The notes beneath the pieces are model-generated. The model did no database searches. It had not been told where the DNA came from and saw only the letters and a program-made list of their open reading frames with translations. The position numbers and the translations under genes are program-made. From JAVWJP01 sp036638975 (GTDB taxonomy: Bacteria > Bacillota > Clostridia > Oscillospirales > Ruminococcaceae), in contig JAVWJP010000008.1 of assembly GCA_036638975.1 (NCBI GenBank), forward strand, positions 1 to 64,000: a stretch of 64,000 bases of DNA, read 5' to 3'. Positions 1 through 7,552 of this stretch are shown here, piece by piece. Each line of letters opens with the position of its first letter. Within the stretch, counting starts at the first letter, position 1.

Positions 1-49
1 TTCTACGCTTGAGTGCGCTAATTTTTCATGTTTACTTTACAGTGCCTTT

Positions 50-319
50 TTATTTATTCTCTTGATTTGTTCTTCTGTGATATTCGGCAAGCACCGTACA
101 AGACATAAACTGCCGTGTCTGCGCGTTTATAGGGTGCGCTACATCGTAAAATTTTCCATTGCCGCCCGGCGCATCGGGCATGGTAACAAATAATTGATTG
201 GCATTCATAATCACCTTAACGCCGTGTATTGCAAAATCGTCATCAAGCACAATAGTAGCTACTGCCCGAACCTCGGGGGTATTACTGCACAACAGCATAT
301 CAGATACTTTTATTTTCAT
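50..319 (-). CDS. SpoVG-family protein (accessory paralogue)
   Basis: Encodes 89 residues. The C-terminal half carries the SpoVG signature: an FDVAHPIN-type stretch, here FYDVAHPIN at about 58-66, followed by a T-R-Q helix start, after a strand reading LFVTMPD. SpoVG proteins are small RNA- or DNA-binding regulators, and related copies are common on clostridial mobile elements. The start is an ATG with GGAGGG upstream. It overlaps by ATGA the stop of a 16-codon ORF, so translation is probably coupled. Its neighbours are a decayed accessory tract rather than the housekeeping purR-spoVG-glmU setting, so I read it as an element-borne paralogue. The family call is firm; the role is inferred. Confidence 0.82.
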   Translation of the reverse strand: MKIKVSDMLLCSNTPEVRAVATIVLDDDFAIHGVKVIMNANQLFVTMPDAPGGNGKFYDVAHPINAQTRQFMSCTVLAEYHRRTNQENK

Positions 320-366
320 TTAAATGCCCTCCGCGATTTTCTATAGTATTTCTCCTGCTGTGTCAT
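316..366 (-). CDS. 16-codon leader ORF coupled to the SpoVG-like gene
   Basis: A minimal ORF reading MTQQEKYYRKSRRAFK. It has a strong AGGAGG eight bases before its ATG, and its TGA stop overlaps the ATG of the SpoVG-like gene as ATGA. The peptide is basic, with five Arg or Lys in the last eight residues. The good ribosome site and exact coupling argue that it is translated. It may serve only to deliver ribosomes to the next gene. I know no family for it. Confidence 0.5.
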   Translation of the reverse strand: MTQQEKYYRKSRRAFK

Positions 367-403
367 TGTGTTTTCCTCCTGTTGTTTTTATTTTTTAATA
401 TAT

Positions 404-435
404 AAAAGCCCTGTATCAACTAATACAGAGCTTTT
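404..435 (-). terminator. Hairpin terminator, possibly bidirectional
   Basis: AAAAGCCCTGTAT and ATACAGAGCTTTT form a 13-base stem with a single G-U position around a short loop, flanked by A and T runs on both sides. It separates the 38-residue ORF from the coupled leader/SpoVG-like pair. Confidence 0.6.
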
Positions 436-465
436 TCAATATTTTGTATTTATCTTCTGTTTAAG

Positions 466-582
466 CTATAATGTAGCAAAATCGACAAAGAGGTGCATCT
501 TATGACATTTAATCAACTTCCCATCAACTTTAATTCCATTCCATAAAAACTTAACCTCGTGCTCCTGCTTTGTATTCTCCAT
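466..582 (-). CDS. 38-residue ORF, probably the 5' part of a truncated mobile-element gene
   Basis: ATG start with TAATAGGAGG about 8 bases upstream. The product begins MENTKQEHEVKF, continues LWNGIKVDGKLIKCH and ends LFVDFATL. The first 30 residues look like the start of a longer conserved protein I associate with clostridial conjugative elements. The last ten look unrelated, as expected if the gene was cut by a deletion. The stop of the upstream stub overlaps this ORF's ribosome site. Translation is likely from the site strength; a function is not assignable. Confidence 0.45.
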   Translation of the reverse strand: MENTKQEHEVKFLWNGIKVDGKLIKCHKMHLFVDFATL

Positions 583-597
583 TAGCTATGCCTCCTA

Positions 598-708
598 TTA
601 CTTATTTTCCTTATAAAATTTTACTGCTCGTAAAATGTAATCCGAAATCTCGTTGCCCTCCAGCTCTGTAGGGATATAGGACAGCACCTTAAAAAAAGCT
701 CTGTCAGT
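598..708 (-). pseudogene. 3' stub of an accessory gene
   Basis: An open stretch of 36 codons with no credible start. It reads in part VLSYIPTELEGNEISDY, then ILRAVKFYKENK and a TAA. An in-frame TAA lies directly upstream of the stub. The composition is normal for a protein (amphipathic C-terminal helix, charged tail) and the stop sits in the ribosome site of the next ORF, as in an operon. This suggests the C-terminal end of a gene whose front has been deleted. Confidence 0.4.
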
Positions 709-722
709 TTAAATACGCAAAA

Positions 723-751
723 GAGCAAGTTACCAAAATGATAACTTGCTC
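723..751 (-). terminator. Terminator of the 445-residue gene
   Basis: GAGCAAGTTA and TAACTTGCTC form a perfect 10-bp stem. On the minus strand it is followed by TTTTGCG. It sits 18 bases beyond the stop of the gene at 769-2106. Confidence 0.6.
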
Positions 752-768
752 AGATTCTTGTTTAAATT

Positions 769-2106
769 TTATTTATACTGGTTAAAATTTCTCCGTTTAC
801 TCTGATAACTTTCGATATTAATATTTTCGCCGGTTTCTATATATCTAAATATATCATCTCGTTTAGCTTTAGTTCCAAGCAGTAAATTATCTTTAAACTT
901 GTTTTTGAATTCTGACAGACGCAAAAGACGAGCATTGTTCTGTTTTTTAGATAATTCGCCGCTCTCAATTCTATCAAATATATCGCTGCGATAAACCGTT
1001 AATTCATTGTATTCATCATCAATTGAAAAAGAATAACCGGTACCCTTTAATAAGCGTTCTGTGGCAATTTCCACATCTTCCGAATCGCAAAATTTAGAGG
1101 ATAGAAGAAAGTTCTCTTTGCTGCAATTCGATTTTTGCAATTCTCCATAAATTTCTTCGCAAACAAGTTCAACAATATTTTGCAAGCTGATTATAAATGA
1201 TTCCATTCTTCCGTGCACCGAATATACAAACCCATTCAAATTGCTTGATGCTATAAATATTCCATACTGACTAACCGTTTCAGATATTATCCCCTGTACT
1301 CTTTTATTAAAGGCGCTGTTTTGCAGTTTATAAATAGCTTGCTTTCCAACTAAACCACTTTCTTCAACCTCTTTATGAACGGTGGCAGGCAAATCCTTTA
1401 AATATGACTTATATGCGATAAAAGGGTTGTTTTTCGCTTCAATTTCATACTTTTTAATCTCCGCCTTTATATCCTCATTTTCATGGTAAAGCCTAATAAC
1501 TTCTTGTTTCACTTGTTCAGCGTTCTTATCGGGAGTTTTTTCTTGGCTTATGTAAAGCTGATATTTTTTCCTAAAGTCATTGGAGCTGTTTATGTATTTT
1601 TCTTTTAGCTTTTGTGGTACAACTACTTTGCAGCTCCCTATTAACGAACCCAGTGTCTTAATATCATCAAGAATGCCCGGCAAAATATTTTCCAGTAAAA
1701 CCCTGCGCTTATCTGATTTTAATTTCCAAACATCTACAATTTTCTTTTTTTCTTCGCCTATAAGAACTTCGCCTATACATTCACGGCCAACCTGCATCGT
1801 ATTAGCGTTTTTCTTGTTTTTAATATAGAAAACATATATCAGAGTTTTATTTTCACACCTATCACACACTTGTCTATTCTTACGGTCGAACTCTACAGGG
1901 TTTACTCCTTTGGAGCTATCCAATTCCCATTCAGCTCTTATTGCCATAGATAGTTCTTCTTTTAAAGTTTTTGAGTTTAAAATAGCTTTATCGTTTTGTG
2001 TCAGATTACTTTCATCATTCGTCAAAACGTACTTGAGTAGTGTTGGATATTTTTTAATTTCCTCACTTTTCGCCCAAACATTTCTCTCTCGCATATGTAG
2101 CCCCAT
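769..2106 (-). CDS. Unknown 445-residue accessory protein with a CxxC site
   Basis: I do not recognise the family. The N-terminal 60 residues are charged and helical. A putative metal knuckle follows, with C81-x2-C84 and C110 in a VGREC context. A long charged helical region runs from about 130 to 260. The C-terminal part is rich in Lys and Asn. There is no signal peptide or membrane segment, so it is probably cytoplasmic and possibly nucleic-acid binding. The chosen ATG has AAAGGAGG eight bases upstream. A TTGAAA-17-TACAAT promoter reads straight into it. Promoter start, ribosome site and start codon lie in one perfect inverted repeat. Codon use is more AT-rich than in the core genes to the right. 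It is flanked by gene stubs, which fits an inserted element. Confidence 0.6.
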   Translation of the reverse strand: MGLHMRERNVWAKSEEIKKYPTLLKYVLTNDESNLTQNDKAILNSKTLKEELSMAIRAEWELDSSKGVNPVEFDRKNRQVCDRCENKTLIYVFYIKNKKNANTMQVGRECIGEVLIGEEKKKIVDVWKLKSDKRRVLLENILPGILDDIKTLGSLIGSCKVVVPQKLKEKYINSSNDFRKKYQLYISQEKTPDKNAEQVKQEVIRLYHENEDIKAEIKKYEIEAKNNPFIAYKSYLKDLPATVHKEVEESGLVGKQAIYKLQNSAFNKRVQGIISETVSQYGIFIASSNLNGFVYSVHGRMESFIISLQNIVELVCEEIYGELQKSNCSKENFLLSSKFCDSEDVEIATERLLKGTGYSFSIDDEYNELTVYRSDIFDRIESGELSKKQNNARLLRLSEFKNKFKDNLLLGTKAKRDDIFRYIETGENINIESYQSKRRNFNQYK

Positions 2107-2133
2107 ATAATCGACCTCCTTTATATGGGGCTA
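2098..2133 (-). promoter_or_regulatory. 13-bp perfect inverted repeat enclosing ribosome site and start codon
   Basis: TAGCCCCATATAA (2098-2110) and TTATATGGGGCTA (2121-2133) are exact inverse repeats around a 10-base loop that carries AGGAGGT. The ATG at 2106-2104 is inside one arm. The 5' end expected from the promoter falls at the other arm. It could be an operator for a DNA-binding protein or an mRNA hairpin controlling translation. Confidence 0.65.
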
Positions 2134-2161
2134 TTGTATCATATATTTTAGCAATTTTCAA
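2133..2161 (-). promoter_or_regulatory. SigA-type promoter of the 445-residue gene
   Basis: TTGAAA (2161-2156), a 17-bp spacer and TACAAT (2138-2133) on the minus strand. The expected start of transcription is inside the inverted repeat at 2121-2133. Confidence 0.65.
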
Positions 2162-2179
2162 AAAAATAATATAAACATG

Positions 2180-2311
2180 CTAAACTCTTGTAAATTGAAT
2201 TTCTGTTTTCCCAATATTCCAATTCAATTTTACTTTATCTCCGCTATTATCTAAAAGAATATCGTTCTCAAAAACACATATGCCGTCAAAATTAAATCTA
2301 TCAAGCCTAAT
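2180..2311 (-). pseudogene. 3' stub of a second accessory gene
   Basis: An open run of 43 codons ending at a TAG, preceded by an in-frame TAA and lacking a start. It reads FDGICVFENDILLD, then KVKLNWNIGKTEIQF, an alternating beta-strand pattern typical of a real domain end. It lies between the tRNA genes and the 445-residue gene. I take it as a remnant of element decay. Confidence 0.4.
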
Positions 2312-2324
2312 TTACGCATCATCT

Positions 2325-2380
2325 ACCTGCCACCGGCAGCCATATTGCGTGCGGCAAAGCCGCACTTGCCAGCTCTTTCA
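2325..2380. repeat. Small inverted repeats beside the tRNA terminator
   Basis: Two compact hairpins, CTGCC-ACC-GGCAG and GTGCGGC-AAA-GCCGCAC, lie between the accessory stub and the tRNA terminator. I see no ORF or promoter here. They may be decayed intergenic repeat units. Confidence 0.35.
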
Positions 2381-2399
2381 AACCCCAAGGGCATAACAA

Positions 2400-2437
2400 A
2401 ACAAAAGCAACAAGACTGATGTCTTGTTGCTTTTGTT
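2400..2437 (-). terminator. Terminator of the tRNA transcript
   Basis: ACAAAAGCAACAAGAC and its exact complement GTCTTGTTGCTTTTGT form a 16-bp stem around TGAT, with T-rich sequence after it on the minus strand. It begins two bases beyond the encoded CCA of tRNA-Glu. Confidence 0.85.
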
Positions 2438-2438
2438 T

Positions 2439-2513
2439 TGGTGACCCGAACGGGATTTGAACCCGTGATACCGCCGTGAAAGGGCGGTGTCTTGACCACT
2501 TGACCATCGGGCC
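2439..2513 (-). tRNA. tRNA-Glu (anticodon TTC), CCA encoded
   Basis: Minus-strand cloverleaf. The acceptor stem is GGCCCGA with TCGGGTC. The anticodon stem-loop is CCGCC-CTTTCAC-GGCGG with TTC at the centre. The T arm is CGGGTTCAAATCCCG. Discriminator A and an encoded CCA follow. Accessory DNA begins just past its terminator, so this tRNA is a plausible insertion site. Confidence 0.95.
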
Positions 2514-2555
2514 TTATTAAGCTTTTATATTAACCCCAAGGGGATAATTTTAAAA

Positions 2556-2632
2556 TGGTAGCGGCAGTAGGATTTGAACCTACGACACTTCGGGTATGAA
2601 CCGAATGCTCTAGCCAACTGAGCTATGCCGCC
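2556..2632 (-). tRNA. tRNA-Met, elongator type (anticodon CAT), CCA encoded
   Basis: Acceptor GGCGGCA with TGCCGCT. The anticodon arm is TTCGG-TTCATAC-CCGAA. The T arm is TAGGTTCAAATCCTA. CCA is encoded. The anticodon stem lacks the GGG/CCC pairs of initiator tRNA. It closely resembles elongator tRNA-Met of Bacillus; an Ile-CAU species decoded through lysidine cannot be excluded. It is the first gene of a two-tRNA transcript. Confidence 0.93.
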
Positions 2633-2659
2633 ATATTCCTTTTTTATCAGGCGAAATTT

Positions 2660-2688
2660 ATTATACTATAATAGCGCCGCTATGTCAA
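2660..2688 (-). promoter_or_regulatory. Consensus promoter of the tRNA-Met/tRNA-Glu operon
   Basis: TTGACA (2688-2683), a 17-bp spacer and TATAAT (2665-2660) on the minus strand, a perfect SigA match about 28 bases before tRNA-Met. Confidence 0.9.
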
Positions 2689-2776
2689 GTATTGTACCTA
2701 CTTTATTGAAAAAAATACATTTGCAGTACCTGTAATTCGTAATATATATTCTGTAATATACTATAAGTAATTATTT

Positions 2777-2820
2777 TTAAAGAAAATACGGGGCGAAACC
2801 AATTATAGCATCTCGCCCCG
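2777..2820 (-). terminator. guaB terminator
   Basis: CGGGGCGA and TCGCCCCG stems at 2789-2796 and 2813-2820. On the minus strand a T-rich tail TATTTTC follows. It lies 32 bases after the guaB stop. Confidence 0.8.
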
Positions 2821-2851
2821 CAATAAAAAACATATGAAAACAAGTATTATA

Positions 2852-4327
2852 TTATGGATTTATAGAATAATTCGGCGCCTCTTTTGTGATATAAATATCA
2901 TGTGGGTGGCTCTCTTTAAGACCCGCACCTGTAATTTTTACAAACTGCGCTTTTTGGTGCATGGCTTCTATATTGGGACAGCCGCAATAGCCCATACCGG
3001 ATTTAATACCGCCCAAAAGCTGAAAGACTGTTTCGGACACCGCGCCCTTATAAGGCACGCGCCCCTCGACACCCTCCGGCACAAGCTTTTTGTTGTCCTC
3101 TTGAAAATATCTGTCCTTACTGCCGCACGCCATAGCCCCAAGGCTGCCCATGCCGCGGTAAACCTTAAACTGACGCCCTTGGTATATTTCGCTGTCACCC
3201 GGCGCTTCTTCACAGCCTGCAAGCAAGCTGCCCAGCATTACAACCGAGGCACCCGCCGCCAATGCCTTAACAATATCTCCCGAATACTTTATACCGCCGT
3301 CTGCAATAACAGGTATGTTGTGCTTTGCCGCAACACAGGCAGCGTCATAAACAGCAGTAATTTGCGGCACACCAATGCCCGCAACCACGCGTGTGGTACA
3401 AATAGAGCCCGGTCCTATACCAACCTTTATGGCATCTGCTCCCGCCGCTATAAGGTCCTCGGCTGCTTCTGCCGTTGCAATATTACCCGCTATGAGTGCA
3501 ACATTTGGGAAGGCGGCTTTAACCTTGCGCACACAGTCTATTATGCCCTTGCTGTGCCCATGTGCCGAGTCGAGCACCAACACGTCAACCTGCGAATTTA
3601 CAAGCGCATTTGCACGCTCCAAAACATCTGCTGTTACACCTATAGCACCTCCGCAAAGAAGTCTGCCGTTTTTATCTCGAGCCGAATTTGGGTACCTAAC
3701 AGCTTTTTCTATATCTTTAATTGTAATAAGCCCTTTAAGCCTGCCCTCGCCGTCAACTATGGGCAGTTTTTCTATCTTATGCTGGCGCAAAATCTCTTGC
3801 GCGCCCTTTAAGTCAGTGCCGACAGGCGCTGTAATTAGGTTTTCTTTTGTCATTACATCTTTAATTTTAAGATTATAATCTGTAAGAAAGCGCATATCAC
3901 GGTTTGTAAGTATACCTACCAGCTTATTATCGCCGTCTACTATAGGAACACCGCTTATTTTATATTTGCCCATAAGCTCATCTGCATCAAAGACAAAATG
4001 TTCAGGCGAAAGATAAAACGGGTTCACTATTACGCCGTTTTCAGAGCGCTTTACCTTGTCAACCTCGTCCGCCTGGCGCTCCATACTCATGTTTTTATGA
4101 ATAATGCCAATGCCGCCCTCACGCGCAATAGCAATTGCCATTAGCGACTCTGTCACAGTGTCCATTGCCGCAGTCATAAGAGGAGAATTAAGCATAATGT
4201 CCTTTGCCAGCCTTGTTGTCACGTCAATATCCTTAGGTAAAACATCAGACTTTGCGGGAATTAACAGCACATCATCAAATGTAAGGCCTTCTTTTACAAA
4301 TTTCTGCTCGTAGCTTGTGTTAAGCAT
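2852..4327 (-). CDS. guaB: IMP dehydrogenase
   Basis: Oxidises IMP to XMP with NAD+, the committed step to GMP. The 491-residue product is full length. It has the N-terminal barrel start LTFDDVLL, two CBS domains at about 95-210 (KISGVPIVD and KIEKLPIVD), the catalytic loop GPGSICTTR with Cys near 310, and the mobile flap with the YRGMGS segment near 393. An in-frame GTG lies six bases upstream, but the GGGGGA site is correctly spaced only for the ATG at 4327. A SigA promoter precedes it and a strong terminator follows, so it is probably transcribed alone. Confidence 0.97.
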   Translation of the reverse strand: MLNTSYEQKFVKEGLTFDDVLLIPAKSDVLPKDIDVTTRLAKDIMLNSPLMTAAMDTVTESLMAIAIAREGGIGIIHKNMSMERQADEVDKVKRSENGVIVNPFYLSPEHFVFDADELMGKYKISGVPIVDGDNKLVGILTNRDMRFLTDYNLKIKDVMTKENLITAPVGTDLKGAQEILRQHKIEKLPIVDGEGRLKGLITIKDIEKAVRYPNSARDKNGRLLCGGAIGVTADVLERANALVNSQVDVLVLDSAHGHSKGIIDCVRKVKAAFPNVALIAGNIATAEAAEDLIAAGADAIKVGIGPGSICTTRVVAGIGVPQITAVYDAACVAAKHNIPVIADGGIKYSGDIVKALAAGASVVMLGSLLAGCEEAPGDSEIYQGRQFKVYRGMGSLGAMACGSKDRYFQEDNKKLVPEGVEGRVPYKGAVSETVFQLLGGIKSGMGYCGCPNIEAMHQKAQFVKITGAGLKESHPHDIYITKEAPNYSINP

Positions 4328-4358
4328 CGGCACGTCCCCCTTTAAAAGTATTTTTACT

Positions 4359-4387
4359 ATTCTATCACTTTTTCAAACTATATTCAA
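4359..4387 (-). promoter_or_regulatory. guaB promoter
   Basis: TTGAAT (4387-4382), 17 bp, TAGAAT (4364-4359) on the minus strand, 32 bases before the start codon. No purine riboswitch is visible in the short leader. Confidence 0.6.
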
Positions 4388-4408
4388 GCAAAAACAATAT
4401 AAGATGTT

Positions 4409-4927
4409 TTACACCTTTGGGCTCTCTACATATGTCGGTGCAAATTTGCTTGATTGCAGCTTTTTAACCTCTCGGTAATAATTATATGTCATTGCCGCAC
4501 CGTCTTTTATGTTTTCGGCATCTGTAACCTCGCACAAAAACAGCGTGTGACTGCCCATATCAAGCTTGTCCACAACCCTACAGCTTATGTTGGTTATAAT
4601 TCCGTCGGACAAAAGCGCGTTTCCGTTTGCATCTTTAGTAAAATTTACACCTTCAAATTTGTCAAAATCTCTGCCGCTGCGGTAACCAAAGCGCCCCAAA
4701 AGCGGGCTTTCGGCTTGCTCGTCCACCACATTTATTGCCACCGTACCGCTTTCAAGAATAGCATCATGCGTTTGGTTGTCTTTAGACACGCTTACCCCCA
4801 CGCAAACAGGCTTTGCTGTAAGCTGAAACACCGTGTTTACAAGGCAGCCCGCGTTTTTTTCTTTAATGCGCGAGGTGATAATGTATATACCATAGCTGAT
4901 TTTAGAAAGTGCTTTAATGTCGAACAT
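4409..4927 (-). CDS. Flavin reductase-like FMN-binding protein
   Basis: Encodes 172 residues of the flavin reductase-like split-barrel family. It opens LSKISYGIYIITSR, as in the flavin-reductase domains attached to clostridial high-molecular-weight rubredoxins. It continues with a CVGVSVSKDNQTHD strand-turn and a SHTLFLCEV strand near 127. No rubredoxin or NADH domain is fused, so the partner must be separate. The ATG is preceded by GGAGG. Likely a small cytoplasmic FMN protein in electron transfer or oxidative defence; the substrate is unknown. Confidence 0.85.
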   Translation of the reverse strand: MFDIKALSKISYGIYIITSRIKEKNAGCLVNTVFQLTAKPVCVGVSVSKDNQTHDAILESGTVAINVVDEQAESPLLGRFGYRSGRDFDKFEGVNFTKDANGNALLSDGIITNISCRVVDKLDMGSHTLFLCEVTDAENIKDGAAMTYNYYREVKKLQSSKFAPTYVESPKV

Positions 4928-5033
4928 AAAAATCCTCCTGCCTTTTTTATTATTTTTGTATGAACCACATAAACCGTAAATATTTGTTTTGCTGTATCGC
5001 CTTTAAAAGCTTTTTGCCCGCCTTTATACGATA

Positions 5034-5777
5034 TTATAGCGCCTTAAATTTAAGCACTGCATCAAAGCAGCTGTCTTTTTCCGGTCTGTCCGCGCCGACA
5101 TAATAAGAGTCGCTATCCGTTGAAGCTCCATAAAGCTCCATTTTGTCACCCAGCCTTACTTCGCCCACAAAAGCTATGTGGCACTCGCGCAGCTCTCGCT
5201 CGCTGTGCATTTTTAAAGGCAAAAAATCCGCTATAACATCGGCATATACGGCGTTATTCATGTGCATATTGCAGTCGATATCGCTGTAACGCACAATGCG
5301 TGTTCCTAGCAAAGCTGCGTTTTCAGGGCGGCGCAAATGCCCTTTTACAAGGTCGTAACAGTCCTCGTGGTCCGGCTCCAATGGAATTTGATGCGGAAAC
5401 GCTCTTGGTCGGTATATTTTGTGTGTAAAGGGGTTAGCCAGCACCCATGCCGTTTGGGCAAAAATAAGCTCGCTGCCATTTACATCATAAAAGCTAACCT
5501 CGCGCATCATCTGCACACCCTTTGATGCCCGCGCTTTTGTGACAAGGCGAAGATGCTCCATTGCGCAGGGCATACGGGTTATTCGCATACCTATGCGCGT
5601 CAGTAAAAAAACAAAGCCCTCGTCCCACAGGCGTTTATATGGCAGAGAAAGCGCGTCTAAATGCTCCTCACCCATGTCCCCTATGTGCCTAAGAACGTTA
5701 CTGAGCTTAATTTTATTTTGCGCATCACATTCGGGGAAGCTTATTTTTATTGTTTTTTCAAACTTATACTCCTGCAT
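5034..5777 (-). CDS. Acyl-ACP thioesterase (FatA/FatB-type)
   Basis: Encodes 247 residues forming two tandem hotdog domains, the usual length for bacterial acyl-ACP thioesterases. The N-terminal hotdog starts FPECDAQNKIKLSNVLRH. The second carries SDIDCNMHMNNAVY near 165-178, the D-x-N-x-H-x-N pattern that holds the catalytic Asn and His. It would release fatty acids from acyl carrier protein and so set chain length for lipids. RBS AGAGG before ATG. It lies 52 bases beyond parB on the same strand and may be read through from it. Confidence 0.88.
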   Translation of the reverse strand: MQEYKFEKTIKISFPECDAQNKIKLSNVLRHIGDMGEEHLDALSLPYKRLWDEGFVFLLTRIGMRITRMPCAMEHLRLVTKARASKGVQMMREVSFYDVNGSELIFAQTAWVLANPFTHKIYRPRAFPHQIPLEPDHEDCYDLVKGHLRRPENAALLGTRIVRYSDIDCNMHMNNAVYADVIADFLPLKMHSERELRECHIAFVGEVRLGDKMELYGASTDSDSYYVGADRPEKDSCFDAVLKFKAL

Positions 5778-5828
5778 TTTGTATTTTCCTCTTTGTATTA
5801 TACTAAAAGTTATATATTTGTTGGGCTT

Positions 5829-6704
5829 TTATTCGTTCCAGCTAAGCTTTTCACCTGTAAGCTTGCCCACTATATCCGCTAAGTCGCGCTTATTGTAAAA
5901 TTCAATTTCTACCTTGCCCTTGCCGCCTTTTTGTACTATCTTTACATTTCTGCCAATCTCCTGCGTTGCGGCAAGCTCAAGCTCCTCGTAAAAAGTTTCG
6001 CGCACAAGAGGTTTTTCTTTTTTTGCGCGCCTTGCTTTTACATCTTTTTGCTTGCCCGTAAGCTTTTCTATGTCGCGCACCGTAAGATGCTCTTTTATAA
6101 TGCGCTCTGCTCCTTCTTCTATTAGCTTGTCTTCCTCAAGGGTAAGCAATGCCCTTGCGTGCCCCACAGAGATTTTATCCTGCCGTACAAAATCTATAAC
6201 CCTTGATGGCAAATTTAAAAGCCTCATTGCATTTGTTATACTTGGGCGCGACTTGCCCACGCTTTTAGCTATCTGCTCCTGCGTCATTGCATACTGCTCT
6301 GCAAGTAGCTTATAGCCCAGTGCTTCTTCTATAGCGTTTAGGTCCTCTCGCTGTAGGTTTTCTATAAGAGCAATTTCCATTGTTTCGTGGTCGTCCATTT
6401 CTCGTACGACAACAGGTACTTCTTGCAAACCCGCCATGCGCGAAGCACGCCAGCGGCGCTCACCCGCTATAAGCTGGTATGTACCCGCCGGCAGCGGACG
6501 CACCAAAAGCGGCTGTATAACACCATGCTCCCGTATTGAATCTGCCAAATCTGCAAGCGCTTCTTCATCAAAATCTTTGCGCGGCTGCATTTTATTAGGC
6601 TCAATTTCTGAAATACGCAGTGTCAAAACATTAGTACTGCTAGTTGTATTGTCCGCAAAAAGCGCTTCTAAGCCTTTACCTAAGCCACTTTTTCTAACTG
6701 CCAT
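5829..6704 (-). CDS. parB: Chromosome partitioning protein ParB (Spo0J)
   Basis: Loads onto parS near the origin, spreads as a CTP-dependent clamp and recruits SMC. The 291-residue product has the ParA-stimulating N-terminus (RKSGLGKGLEALF), the nuclease-like CTP fold with GERRWRA at 81-87 and ENLQRE at 115-120, a helix-turn-helix at about 141-163 and a C-terminal dimerisation segment. It follows parA by 14 bases and shares its promoter. A perfect parS abuts that promoter, so the operon is likely self-regulated. Confidence 0.96.
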   Translation of the reverse strand: MAVRKSGLGKGLEALFADNTTSSTNVLTLRISEIEPNKMQPRKDFDEEALADLADSIREHGVIQPLLVRPLPAGTYQLIAGERRWRASRMAGLQEVPVVVREMDDHETMEIALIENLQREDLNAIEEALGYKLLAEQYAMTQEQIAKSVGKSRPSITNAMRLLNLPSRVIDFVRQDKISVGHARALLTLEEDKLIEEGAERIIKEHLTVRDIEKLTGKQKDVKARRAKKEKPLVRETFYEELELAATQEIGRNVKIVQKGGKGKVEIEFYNKRDLADIVGKLTGEKLSWNE

Positions 6705-6718
6705 AACTCCGCCTCCCC

Positions 6719-7483
6719 TTACTTATTTGCCCCTATTATTTCTTTTGCAAGCTCCTCGTACGCCTGTGCACCTTTAGAGGTTCTGTCAAAATATACCACA
6801 GGCTGCCCAAAGCTTGGTGCCTCTGAAAGCCGCACGTTTCGCGGTATAACACTTTTGTAAACCTTTTGCGGAAAATACTTTTTAACCTCACTTACCACCT
6901 GCATAGTAAGGTTTAGGCGCGCATCATACATGGTAAGCAAAACCCCCTCAACCTCTATCTGCGGGTTATACATACGTTTTACTGTCCGCACAGTGGTCAT
7001 TAGCTGTGTCAGCCCCTCTAAAGCATAATATTCACACTGAATGGGGACAATTAGCGTGTCACAGGCGGTAAGCGCATTAAGTGTAATAAGGCCCAAAGAT
7101 GGCGGACAATCTATAAAAATAAAGTCGTATTCGCTTTTTACGCCTGAAAGAGCATTTTTAAGGCGGTTTGTACGGTTTTGCAGCTCCACCATTTCTATCT
7201 CCGCCGCCGCAAGGTCTATGTTAGAGGGTAAAATATCGACGTTTTGAAACGCGGTTTTTAAAACAATGTCGCGCGCCTTAGCGTCACCAAGCAGAACTTC
7301 GTAGCACGAGCTTTTAAGCTCGCGCTTGTTCACACCAAGCCCGCTTGTTGCGTTCCCCTGCGGGTCGATATCTACAAGTAAAACCTTTTTACCAAAAAGC
7401 CCCACCCATGCCGCAATATTCACCGCCGAGGTTGTTTTGCCGACTCCGCCTTTTTGGTTTGCAAGTGCTATAATTTTACCCAT
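6719..7483 (-). CDS. parA: ParA/Soj ATPase
   Basis: Deviant Walker ATPase that works with ParB in origin segregation and, in Bacillus, regulates DnaA. The 254 residues have the deviant Walker A KGGVGKTT at 11-18, a DIDPQGNAT Walker A' segment near 39-47 and a DFIFIDCPPSLG Walker B region. Start ATG with AGAGG upstream. First gene of the parA-parB transcript. Confidence 0.96.
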   Translation of the reverse strand: MGKIIALANQKGGVGKTTSAVNIAAWVGLFGKKVLLVDIDPQGNATSGLGVNKRELKSSCYEVLLGDAKARDIVLKTAFQNVDILPSNIDLAAAEIEMVELQNRTNRLKNALSGVKSEYDFIFIDCPPSLGLITLNALTACDTLIVPIQCEYYALEGLTQLMTTVRTVKRMYNPQIEVEGVLLTMYDARLNLTMQVVSEVKKYFPQKVYKSVIPRNVRLSEAPSFGQPVVYFDRTSKGAQAYEELAKEIIGANK

Positions 7484-7522
7484 TTACATACCTCTTTACT
7501 CATCATTCATGCTTTACTTATG

Positions 7523-7552
7523 ATTATAGCACAAAAGCAAAGCTATTTTCAA
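7523..7552 (-). promoter_or_regulatory. parA-parB promoter
   Basis: TTGAAA (7552-7547), an 18-bp spacer and TATAAT (7528-7523) on the minus strand. The -35 box touches the parS site at 7553. Confidence 0.75.

Noticed and set aside
2319..2507. 62-residue minus-strand ORF
   Set aside because: It runs through tRNA-Glu and its terminator; the sequence is explained by those RNAs.
2439..2513. Attachment-site duplication of the tRNA-Glu 3' end
   Set aside because: I found no second copy of the tRNA 3' sequence within the window; the other element end would be outside it.
2834..3811. 325-residue plus-strand ORF opposite guaB, and similar long ORFs opposite gyrB, gyrA, mnmG and murD
   Set aside because: They lie entirely antisense to well-supported genes, have improbable Cys- or Arg-rich compositions and lack ribosome sites.
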